From Okeania sp. SIO2B3 (GTDB lineage Bacteria > Cyanobacteriota > Cyanobacteriia > Cyanobacteriales > Microcoleaceae): 64,000 bases of DNA. The DNA lies in contig NZ_JAAHGH010000006.1 of NCBI RefSeq assembly GCF_010672525.1, forward strand, positions 58,520 to 122,519. The letters are read 5' to 3'. Position numbers and translations under genes: made by a program. Of the stretch, positions 54,104 to 62,164 are shown one piece after another (within the stretch, counting starts at the first letter, position 1; every line of letters starts with the position of its first letter). Under the pieces are notes generated by a model. The model was not told where the DNA came from. It did no database searches and was given only the letters and a program-made list of their open reading frames with translations.

Positions 54104-55417
54104 ATGCAAGACTTTTCAAACATTGACTCTACTAGATTAACTCTAGAACCTGGGTTCTTGAAACCTACAGTTTCTGATACAGATCAAATTGCAGACATCG
54201 AAAATAGCGAACTGCGTAAGATTGCCAATGATGTTCTAGATGCAGCTAAGTACTCTTTTACAGCTGCGGCTGCTAATGTAGAACAACAGGCTCGTCCGGA
54301 AACATTGGAGGCAACTTTTCAAGAAGCCATCAAAGGCATGAATGAGGAGAAGCGTGCCAGTGTCCGATCCAAAGCCACCGAACTGACAATGGCACCTCAA
54401 GCAATACGAGAGATTCAGTTTGGACGTTACGGAAAACTGAGTAGCCAAGAATATCTCAGCATGGGAATAGATCGTGTTGAAGAAGCAAATGTCTTACCGA
54501 AACTCGAAATTGACCAAAAACTTCTGGGATTAAAAACTCCTGTTCTTACCTTACCACAAAGTGTTGCTCAAATGACCGATGCGGGTTTGCTTATTCCTAA
54601 AGATCAACTTCCGGCTAGAATTTCCAATCAAACTGATTTTGAGGGAGCAGCTCAAGAGGTTGTTAAAACTTCTGTTGATTCCGAAGTTTATGATGCAGAA
54701 AAACTGCAACAAGTTTGGGGGCCTGTCTACTCAGAAGATCCATTCGGAGTGAGTGATTCAGACGACTTTGAAGAACAAGCTGTTACAGACAAACTCGGAT
54801 TTTATATCACGCGAGTTAAATGTCTTGATGAAACGAACCCAGAGTTCTGGGGAAGTGACGAAATTGCCTTGGCTGGTGTTTCTGTCGATGAAACTGGTGA
54901 TACGAAGAAGGTTCCTGAAAAATTTATTGGAGGTGGATTTGATGATGGAGATCAAAAAACCTACTCTCCTCATTGGAAATATCACTGGTTCAATATGCGG
55001 GAAGGTCAATATTGGCCGAAAGCTTACAAGGTTTCTCTGATTTTGGCAGAAAAAGATAACGGAGGACTTTCCTCAGTTTTGAATACTATTTATGTCAAAA
55101 TTCGGGATTATGTCAAAAAGGCGATCGCTAAGGCTGTAGCAGGTGCTTTATCCTCTCTAGTCGGGCCGGCAATTGCAAAAGCTATCGGACAAATTACAGC
55201 TTGGCTTGTAGACAAGCTGATCGGCTGGATCATCAATTTGTTTAAAGATGATATTTTCCCTGTCAAGGTTCTAAGTTGTACTGTTCCTAGTTTTGGTGCG
55301 CGTTGGTATTATCCTAATGGCAAATGGGGTAGCCCAACTTCTGGCATTCGTACCGCTCACTTCTATGGACATGGCGGTCACTACATTATTAACTATTACT
55401 GGAAGTTGTACGCCTAA
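54104..55417 (+). CDS. Unrecognised protein with amphipathic membrane-active-looking segment
   Basis: 437 residues, no signal peptide. The N-terminal half (1-225) is Asp/Glu/Ala-rich and soluble-looking (MQDFSNIDSTRLTLEPGFLK). A second domain from about residue 230 (LGFYITRVKCLDETNPEFWG, GSDEIALAGVSVDETGD, IGGGFDDGDQKTY) is beta-rich. Residues 322-385 form a long Ala/Gly/Ile-rich amphipathic to hydrophobic stretch (YVKIRDYVKKAIAKAVAGAL, SSLVGPAIAKAIGQITAWLV). The end (SFGARWYYPNGKW; HFYGHGGHYIINYYW) is aromatic-rich. I have an impression that similar domains occur in other bacteria without assigned function. The helix pair between two beta parts suggests a membrane-inserting or pore-like segment; this is inference. 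The next gene, a subtilisin, starts 54 bp after the stop, so they are probably co-transcribed. The upstream spacer has repeated motifs and a divergent sigma factor. Confidence 0.6.
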   Translation: MQDFSNIDSTRLTLEPGFLKPTVSDTDQIADIENSELRKIANDVLDAAKYSFTAAAANVEQQARPETLEATFQEAIKGMNEEKRASVRSKATELTMAPQAIREIQFGRYGKLSSQEYLSMGIDRVEEANVLPKLEIDQKLLGLKTPVLTLPQSVAQMTDAGLLIPKDQLPARISNQTDFEGAAQEVVKTSVDSEVYDAEKLQQVWGPVYSEDPFGVSDSDDFEEQAVTDKLGFYITRVKCLDETNPEFWGSDEIALAGVSVDETGDTKKVPEKFIGGGFDDGDQKTYSPHWKYHWFNMREGQYWPKAYKVSLILAEKDNGGLSSVLNTIYVKIRDYVKKAIAKAVAGALSSLVGPAIAKAIGQITAWLVDKLIGWIINLFKDDIFPVKVLSCTVPSFGARWYYPNGKWGSPTSGIRTAHFYGHGGHYIINYYWKLYA

Positions 55418-55470
55418 GTGTCCTATCTTCTCGTAGTCTGAACTTTTGATCCCTTTTCCCAGAATTGAGT

Positions 55471-56250
55471 ATGGTTTCTACCCCTTCTCCCGTGAAAAAC
55501 TCGCAAACCCAACTCGATCTGCGAGAAGTCCTTCGTCATTTTACCTCTAATAGCAGTCATCCAAACCGACTGCGTTGGCATCCGGCTTTGAACAAGGAGG
55601 ATGGAGCAGGAATGCGAGTCGCACTACTGGACTCTGGGATTTCCGGAACCGATAGTCAACTGCAAAGCGCTCAAATTCAAGCGCGAGATTTCACAGGGTC
55701 TGGTGGGGTTTTCGATCCCACTGGACACGGCACAAAAAACGCTAGATTGCTAGTTGCTCAGGGTATAGATGGATTTTGGGGACTAGTGCCTGCTTCTGTA
55801 CTTTTAGTGGGAAAAGTTCTGGGAACAGGCGTTCCACATAGGGGTGCAGAAGCTTTAGCCAAAGGAATTCGTTGGGCTGTTTACGAAAAGGCAGATGTGA
55901 TTATCATGCCTTTAGGACGAATTCGCGGCACAACTGTTGTAACTAAGGCTGTGCGTCTAGCAATCAAAGCAGGTTGTGTGGTTTTAGCAGCTGCTGGAAA
56001 TAGGGGCGCTGAGACATTACTCTTTCCAGCTCGTTTATCTGATGTAATTGCCGTTTCAGCCGCAGATATTAATGGTCAACCCTTAAATTGGTGCTGTCAG
56101 ATGCCGCAAGTCAACTGCTACGCTCCAGGCTTGGAAATAGGAGTTAGAGGCAAGTCTACAAGTGGCTCTTCGGTTGCTACTGTTTTGGCAGGAGGAGTAG
56201 AAACGCTCTATTTAGCTTCAGGAGTCAGGCGTTCATTAATTGATAATTGA
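55471..56250 (+). CDS. Compact subtilisin-like (S8) serine peptidase
   Basis: 259 residues from the ATG at 55471; a TTG two codons earlier is possible. The S8 tetrad is visible: Asp54 in VALLDSGISG, His86 in DPTGHGTKNA, Asn177 in LAAAGNRGAE and Ser234 in STSGSSVATVLAGG. The protein is small for S8 and has no signal peptide, prodomain or C-terminal extension, so it is probably a cytoplasmic or co-secreted processing protease. It follows the 437-residue gene by 54 bp. Oxyanion-type Asn and Ser are intact, so it should be active. Similar bare S8 domains occur in peptide-maturation systems such as cyanobactins, but no precursor peptide or cyclase-type protease (PatG) is seen here. Confidence 0.85.
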   Translation: MVSTPSPVKNSQTQLDLREVLRHFTSNSSHPNRLRWHPALNKEDGAGMRVALLDSGISGTDSQLQSAQIQARDFTGSGGVFDPTGHGTKNARLLVAQGIDGFWGLVPASVLLVGKVLGTGVPHRGAEALAKGIRWAVYEKADVIIMPLGRIRGTTVVTKAVRLAIKAGCVVLAAAGNRGAETLLFPARLSDVIAVSAADINGQPLNWCCQMPQVNCYAPGLEIGVRGKSTSGSSVATVLAGGVETLYLASGVRRSLIDN

Positions 56251-56986
56251 TCATGGATAATTGATAATTACCTCTGGTTAAAACCGTTACGGAATTGAAT
56301 ATTGGGAAATATCATTTCTTCTCTTGGTCTCATGGATATGGCGTTTAGCGTTCCGCACAACATAAAAAAATGTTCTATCTTCAGTCACTTGGGACTTAGG
56401 CATAGACCACATATATAGTAGAGTTGTTGGGAAATAACAATTGAATAATGCTCAAAGGCTTACTATATAAGCTTTTCAGGAGTTTAGGTATAAAAAAACC
56501 GCTGTAAACTTTGACTAATAAGGGTTTTAGCCATTTTTTTCGCTTAATTCCCAACAACTCTAGTATCAATAACTATAACGTTATAGTTTTCAAACTTTAT
56601 ATATAGTATTTTTGCGTAAATCCTATAACTGCCAAATCTTTCTAAATTCTCTTCCCTCCTAAATCAAATCCGGTTAAATAGACATTTGGTGATAATTAAA
56701 AATAAAATCAATTATCGTACATAAATTATTAATTCTTTCCCCCTACTCCCTACTCCCTCTTTTCCAGAGAGGTCTATTATATAACCGGATTCTATATAAC
56801 TCTTAACTCTTGACTCCTGATCTAATTACACCAATGCTACCTCCTTTGATATGAACCTATCTTGATCGGGACTTACGCAGATACACTATATATAGTGCTC
56901 AAAACTATTGTCCAATAGTTAATGTCTGCTATAAATAGTGCCTTTGCCTAAGTCCTGTTGATAACAATTGAAGTCGAGAAAAAAAG
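56251..56986. other. Spacer between the two subtilisin genes
   Basis: Contains gataattgatcatgg runs, an AACTATTGTCCAATAGTT palindrome (56903-56920), and CCGG-ended element pieces (56667; accggattctatataac at 56778). No gene is seen. It may carry a promoter for the downstream protease. Confidence 0.6.
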
Positions 56987-59137
56987 ATGACTGAAACAAA
57001 AACATTCAGCTTGTCGCCTCAACAGAAATTACGCTTTATTCTAGACTTGAGTGTTAGAGAGATAGAAGCGATAGTGCAGTGGCGTCAAATGCTCTCAAAA
57101 GTAATCAACCTTGAAGACATTAGCCTCCGCGCTCAACTTGATCGAGAAACTGTAGAGCAATTACTCCTAAATTCAAGCAATGTAGAAAAGATGCGATTAA
57201 ATCCCAACCGAGTTAATCGCAATCAATTGGAACAAATTCCTCAATTAAAACCGGATCGAATTGACATAGTGTTACAGGGAAAACCCTATTACTCCATGAC
57301 AGAATTGGCGGTTGCAACAGCTTTACCGCTTACAGTATTAGATTATTTTTTTGTCATTCCGCCTCTGTCTTTTCCTGACAAACCTGCCAATAAAGAAGTT
57401 ATTTTAGAACCTGTAACTGGATACTACCTCATCCCCCGTCAACCAGATTTTGAAAGATTAGATCCTGCTGTTCAGTTAGGGTATGTTGAGAGTCTACCGA
57501 TACCAGAGACTCTTGAATTTCGGATTGTAGAAAATAGTGATTTTGAGAGTGGTTCACAAACTGCTCATCTATTAAAAGCTGCCTTTGCAGGAAATGTTCA
57601 CCCTGTCTTGCGAGATGTTCAAGGGTCTAAACTTTATCTAGTCCCTGGTTCTATAGATTTATGGTTTCATTTGAATACCCCGTCCCCTCGACGTGAAGAA
57701 ATTATTCAGGAGTTAGGACTAGAAATTGTCGATCCTCGCCCTCGAATGGGCTACTACCGCGCTCAACTCACTCACAAACCTGAAGATTTCGATGTCACTC
57801 GGGAAGTGCTTCGGGTAATTTCTAAAGCGAACCAATTTCAGGAAGTGGCTTTTGCTGAACCAGATCGAGTAGGTTTTGACGATTTTCAATTTGATCCTTC
57901 TTTTCCGATCACAGAAGCAGAGGGAGATTTTGAAGCAGTCGATCGCTTCTGGAATTATGAACTGATTGAACTTGAAGCTGCTCACGCTATTACAACTGGT
58001 TCTCCTCTAGTTACTCTGATCGTGATTGATAGTGGAATTGATACTAATCATTCTGATTTAGTACCTGCTTTGCGATCGGACTGGCAAAGCCTCGATCTCA
58101 ACTTTGAAAGGGGTATACCTGCGACTGTCTTATCTCCCCATGCTTCCTATATTGCTCACGGAACAAAGGTTTCTGGTCTTGTTGCGGGAAGGGGAAATGC
58201 TACTATCTCTCAAGTTAGAGGGGTTGCACCGAACTGTTCAATTTTGCCGATTAAGATTTCAGGGAGCCAAGGGTATGGCTTGAGAGCAGAAGCAATTTTA
58301 GAGAGTTTAACCTATCTCCAACCTAATGAACGGGGGGTTATTAATCTCAGTTGGCGTATTGATGGCGAGCATATTGGTATTCGCCAAGCTTTAATTGCAG
58401 CTCAAAATCAGGGGGTAGCAATTGTCTGTTCGGCGGGAAATTATACTCTGGGAATGCCTCAAAAACCTGATGAGATTCACTATCCTTCTGCCTATTCCTA
58501 TCTTGATCCCCAGTTAACTGCATTATGTTCCGTTGCTGCTGTTGGAGCAGGAGATCGCAAAGCCAACTATTCTTATTATGGAGAACAAAGTGTGACGCTC
58601 TCTGCTCCTGGGGGCGAGCAAGGGAGAGCAGGTACAGCAATTTATACAACCTCAACCTCCAATAGTTATACATACACTTGGGGAACTTCCTTTGCAGCTC
58701 CTCATGTAGCGGGTTTAATTGCATTGCTATTTTCTTTGAAACCAGAACTCACTCCTCAACAGGCGATCGCTATCATTAAAGAGACTGCTGATTCTGTTGA
58801 TATGGTCAATCCTTTGTATCTGGGAATGTTGGGAGCAGGTCGAATTAATGCTCGTGCTGCATTAGAAAAGTTGCAAGATGATTTTGGGATTCAACCTCCA
58901 GTACCACCAAGTCCAAGTATTTCTCACTATGACGATCGTGGTCGATTAAACATCAACCTGGCTACATTCGATGAACTTGTGAAACTTCCTTTAATTGAAG
59001 CTTGGCGAGCCAATCAGATTCTTGATTATAGGGAAACTCATGGCCTTTTTACGACTATTTGGAGTTTACTACTAATAGGAGTCTTCGATCCGTGGACAAT
59101 TCGATCGCTTGAACCTTATATAACTGTACTTTCGTGA
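56987..59137 (+). CDS. Subtilisin (S8) peptidase with N- and C-terminal helix-hairpin-helix modules
   Basis: 716 residues from the ATG at 56987. The N-terminal region (about 10-130) resembles tandem helix-hairpin-helix modules (LSVREIEAIVQWRQML; LNPNRVNRNQLEQIPQL). A non-catalytic middle (140-320) follows (LVPGSIDLWFHLNTPSPRRE; FAEPDRVGFDDF), with the look of a proregion. The S8 domain has Asp348 in TLIVIDSGIDTNHSDL, His391 in YIAHGTKVSGL, Asn485 in IVCSAGNYTL and Ser568 in WGTSFAAPHVAGL. The last 70 residues form a ComEA-like HhH (LNINLATFDELVKLPLIEAW). Known role of HhH: sequence-independent DNA or protein binding. No signal peptide is present. It lies 736 bp after the compact S8 gene. The combination of HhH with a subtilisin is unusual. 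Confidence 0.85.
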   Translation: MTETKTFSLSPQQKLRFILDLSVREIEAIVQWRQMLSKVINLEDISLRAQLDRETVEQLLLNSSNVEKMRLNPNRVNRNQLEQIPQLKPDRIDIVLQGKPYYSMTELAVATALPLTVLDYFFVIPPLSFPDKPANKEVILEPVTGYYLIPRQPDFERLDPAVQLGYVESLPIPETLEFRIVENSDFESGSQTAHLLKAAFAGNVHPVLRDVQGSKLYLVPGSIDLWFHLNTPSPRREEIIQELGLEIVDPRPRMGYYRAQLTHKPEDFDVTREVLRVISKANQFQEVAFAEPDRVGFDDFQFDPSFPITEAEGDFEAVDRFWNYELIELEAAHAITTGSPLVTLIVIDSGIDTNHSDLVPALRSDWQSLDLNFERGIPATVLSPHASYIAHGTKVSGLVAGRGNATISQVRGVAPNCSILPIKISGSQGYGLRAEAILESLTYLQPNERGVINLSWRIDGEHIGIRQALIAAQNQGVAIVCSAGNYTLGMPQKPDEIHYPSAYSYLDPQLTALCSVAAVGAGDRKANYSYYGEQSVTLSAPGGEQGRAGTAIYTTSTSNSYTYTWGTSFAAPHVAGLIALLFSLKPELTPQQAIAIIKETADSVDMVNPLYLGMLGAGRINARAALEKLQDDFGIQPPVPPSPSISHYDDRGRLNINLATFDELVKLPLIEAWRANQILDYRETHGLFTTIWSLLLIGVFDPWTIRSLEPYITVLS

Positions 59138-59501
59138 GTCATATGATGTCCGGTAGCATCGGTCTTGTATAGTAAATAGGCAACAGGCAACAGCTCCGAA
59201 AGGCAACAGGCAACAGGCAAGAAAAAAACTTAAATTTCCTGTAGATATCCACGCTAACTTTTACACAAACGATTGCCTTCGGACATGATATCATTTCCCA
59301 AAAAAAAGAGTAAACCCACTCCTAGCTCCCAGGAGAGGAAGACAGGAGTCAGGAGTCTTAACGAAGTCAGAAGTCAGTAGGGGCGATTCGCGAATCGCCC
59401 GTACAGAAGTTAACCCACCCCTACTCCCAGGAGGGGAAGAAATAATATTTCCTGATATTCAATTCCGTAGCGGTTAAAACCCGAGGTAATTATCAATTAT
59501 C

Positions 59502-60071
59502 AATGGCTTTGTTGCATGAAAGTATGTAGCTGCCGTACTTGTTCCACATATGTACTTCATAATGCGCGGAAATTGCTGTAACTATTGGACAATAGATAAA
59601 TAGAACATCAATGTTTGACAGAAAAAGGCTGAAACTTTTAGCTGTAAGAGCTTTGAGGTTTAATCAGCAGAGTCATAACTATTGGACAATAGATAAATAG
59701 AACATCAGTAATCGCCAAACACAGCGATATAGCTGCCGCACTTGCTCCGCCAACGCTTTCTGTGCAGAGTCATAACTATTGGACAATAGATAAATAGAAC
59801 ATCAGTAATCGCCAAACACAGCGATATAGCTGCCGCACTTGCTCCGCCAACGCTTTCTGTGCAGAGTCATAACTATTGGACAATAGATAAATAGAACATC
59901 AGTAATCGCCAAACACAGCGATATAGCTGCCGCACTTGCTCCGCCAACGCTTTCTGTGCAGAGCAATAACTATTGGACAATAGATAAATAGAACATCAAG
60001 CCATCCCGAAATACAGCGATATAGCTGCGGAATGGATGTTAAGAACGCTACTTTCATGCAACAAAGCCATT
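59502..60071. mobile_element. Non-autonomous element with 23-bp perfect TIRs and 97-bp tandem array
   Basis: The left arm (59502-59524, starting AATGGCTTTGTTGCATG) and right arm (60049-60071) are perfect 23-bp inverted repeats. The outer motif GGCTTTGTTGCA resembles ends of IS5/IS903-type elements. The interior has four 97-bp units starting at 59667, 59764, 59861 and 59958. The first three are identical as far as I can read; the fourth diverges after about 45 bp. Each unit carries CTATTG-GA-CAATAG and the phrase gcacttgctccgccaacgct. The same tatcaattatca flank lies on both sides, either a target duplication or a simple repeat. No transposase is encoded. Confidence 0.85.
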
Positions 60072-60610
60072 ATCAATTATCACTAGACATCTCCAGAAAA
60101 TAAATCTTTTAATTAGGGCTTGCTGATTAAATCTAAAAGCATTGACATATAAAGACAAGTGCCTTTTAGGGTCTGAAATACCTTGGTTTTCAGCTCTTCA
60201 CGCTCATGCATGGAGCGTATTTTAGGCGCATAGTTGAGCAGAACAATCTTGGGACAATTCTTACTCCTACCTCTTCGCTCATTCCTATTTCTCCTGTCTT
60301 CCCCTCCCCTCCTGGGAGGGGCTAGGGGTGGGTTGGGAGGGGTTAGGGGTGGGTTGTCTCCTGTCTCTTGTCTCCTAACCCCAGCAAAAAGACTTTCCAT
60401 ACGCAAACCCTAATTAGAGCAAGCTAAGGATGCGAAAAATTCACCCTAAAAAAATCCTTTTTCGTGCCTTCGCGCGTAAAAATATCTTACCTGTTGCCTT
60501 TCGGAGCTGTTGCCTGTTGCCTACTCCTGCAAAAAATCTATATCTTTTTCGGAGATGTCTAATTAATGAAAGCTCGCTATTCCCTATTCCCTATTCCCTA
60601 GCGCTATATA

Positions 60611-60737
60611 ATATCATGTTCGGATAATTAGTTATAAAAAACCTTCTCCCTTTGAAGCTTTCTTTCCCTTCTGCCCTCTGCCTTCTGCCTTCTGCCTTCC
60701 TTCCACTCAAGTATAAGTATTCAACCGAACATGATAT
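60611..60737. mobile_element. Miniature element R2 with 13-bp perfect TIRs
   Basis: ATATCATGTTCGG at 60611-60623 and its perfect complement at 60725-60737. Length is 127 bp. It overlaps the 3' region of the epimerase gene without entering it (stop at 60746). Confidence 0.75.
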
Positions 60738-60745
60738 AAGTCTGA

Positions 60746-61804
60746 TTAAATCATTCCACCATTCAGACAAACTCCTAACCCAGGTAAATCATTTGGCAAC
60801 AACCGCCCTTTTTCCATCACCGCACCAATAAACGGATCGTCAATCAAATTGAGATGACTATCCAAGTCCAAATAATCCGCGAGGGGAGCAAGTTGTGCTG
60901 CTGCTGTATTTGCCAAACAACTGTCAGAATAGCAACCAAACATTACTTTCAACCCACAAGCTTTAGCTACATAAACCATCCGCATAGCTTCAGTTAACCC
61001 TCCAGACTTCATCAACTTAATATTGATGCCATGCACCATTTCTGCTAAAACGGGAATATCCTTAGCGGCAAAACAACTTTCATCCACAAAAATAGGTAGG
61101 GGCGATCGCCTGTAAAGATGAGGTAGATCTGCGATCGCTGAAATAGCAGCTAACGGTTGTTCCACATAAATAACCCCAACTGTAGCCAACCAGTCACACA
61201 TTTTCACTGCATCCTCCAGACTCCAACCTCCATTAGCATCTACATATAACAAAGCATCTGCGGGCGCTTCTTCTTTGACTGCCATCAACATTGCTTTGTC
61301 TGCTTCAATACCTTCCGGACTACCTAATTTTACTTTCAACACCCGCGCATCAATAAATTCTAGCCAGTTCCGCACCCTCTGTTTAGCAGCTTCGGGGGTG
61401 CTGATACCAATAGTAACTGAGATAGGAACAATGTGATTTCGTTCTAACCCCCAAAGTCGCCATAAAGGCAACCCAACTTTTTTACCTACCCAGTCATACA
61501 AAGCCATATCAATAGCTGCTCTAGCGGCGGATGGTATTTCCAACTCTATCAAGACTTGCTCTATTTGTTGTCTGTCAAGTGGAGTAAACTTTTTTAGAGT
61601 AGGGGTAAGTTGCTCTAAAGCTTGCTGTAAAATTTTTGTAGTTTGTGGTTTTTCCCCTGAAGAAAAAGGTGAAGCTTCTCCCCAACCTTCGATACCTTCT
61701 TGTTGTATTTTTACCAAAATGTTGTTACTTTCGGCGGTAGTTCCTCGACTAATAGTTAAAGGAAATCTTTTATGGACAGTAAATGTTTGAATCTGAATTT
61801 GCAT
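60746..61804 (-). CDS. Dipeptide epimerase (enolase superfamily, muconate-lactonizing type)
   Basis: A 352-residue cytoplasmic enzyme of the enolase superfamily, most like L-Ala-D/L-Glu epimerases. An N-terminal capping domain (about 1-125) precedes a TIM barrel with the KxK acid/base motif in VLKVKLGSP (about 155-163), metal ligands D in VDANGGW, E in VEQPL and D in VDESCF, and the second Lys in NIKLMKSGG. Typical length is about 350. Expected role: epimerisation of a dipeptide, possibly from murein recycling; exact substrate specificity is not readable. The start ATG at 61804 gives MQIQIQTFTVHKRFPLTIS. The 3' end lies 9 bp from an R2 element. Monocistronic. Confidence 0.87.
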   Translation of the reverse strand: MQIQIQTFTVHKRFPLTISRGTTAESNNILVKIQQEGIEGWGEASPFSSGEKPQTTKILQQALEQLTPTLKKFTPLDRQQIEQVLIELEIPSAARAAIDMALYDWVGKKVGLPLWRLWGLERNHIVPISVTIGISTPEAAKQRVRNWLEFIDARVLKVKLGSPEGIEADKAMLMAVKEEAPADALLYVDANGGWSLEDAVKMCDWLATVGVIYVEQPLAAISAIADLPHLYRRSPLPIFVDESCFAAKDIPVLAEMVHGINIKLMKSGGLTEAMRMVYVAKACGLKVMFGCYSDSCLANTAAAQLAPLADYLDLDSHLNLIDDPFIGAVMEKGRLLPNDLPGLGVCLNGGMI

Positions 61805-62164
61805 AATTAGTAAATTTAATAATTCTTTGCCAGCTTACATTAATTTGGTAAATTTTTGCTATAATAGCTAGGATATTTCTTAGGAGTCAACCCACGCCTA
61901 ATCCCTCCCAGGAGGGGAAGTCAGGAGTCAGAATGAATAGCTTCAATGCCAGTGTTGAAATAGGAAATTCTGTTTTTAGATTAATGTGAATTACTCAGAG
62001 CTAAAATAGAATAAACACTTTTCTATAAAATAGTGAATATGACCGAAAATTTCTGGTCTCAAATCTCCCCTTTTAAGGGTACAAAAAAAAGAGAATATTC
62101 CATATTTAAAGCCTCCCTATTACAGTAGGTTCTGATAACTGATAATTGATAATTGATAACTGAA
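61805..62164. other. Divergent spacer with repeat pieces
   Basis: Upstream region of the epimerase (minus) and kinase (plus). It has a segment related to 20042/20348 (tttggtaaatttttgctata then ggagtcaacccacg), an R1-like arm (ctccccttttaaggg near 62070), and gataattgataattg repeats just before the kinase start. No gene is seen. Confidence 0.6.

Larger units (their letters stand above)
59138..60745. other. Spacer with tandem-repeat element and other repeats
   Basis: Contains an R2-type end (atgatgtccggtagc at 59149; gccttcggacatgatat near 59273), the 97-bp-array element (59502-60071), a ggaggggttaggggtgggtt pair near 60330, an R2 element (60611-60737) and simple repeats. No gene is supported; the frames at 60113-60406 and 60430-60627 are built from repeats. 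Confidence 0.75.

Noticed and set aside
55471-59137. Cyanobactin-type cluster (PatA/PatG) interpretation of the two subtilisins
   Set aside because: No precursor peptide, no cyclase-type DUF domain and no YcaO protein; the partner gene is unrelated.
59667-60054. Regular repeats that could suggest a CRISPR array
   Set aside because: Units are 97 bp, directly tandem and identical, with no unique spacers and no cas genes; they lie inside a TIR-bounded element.
60113-60627. Frames of 97 (minus) and 65 (plus) codons
   Set aside because: Consist of repeat families and simple sequence; no recognisable protein pattern.
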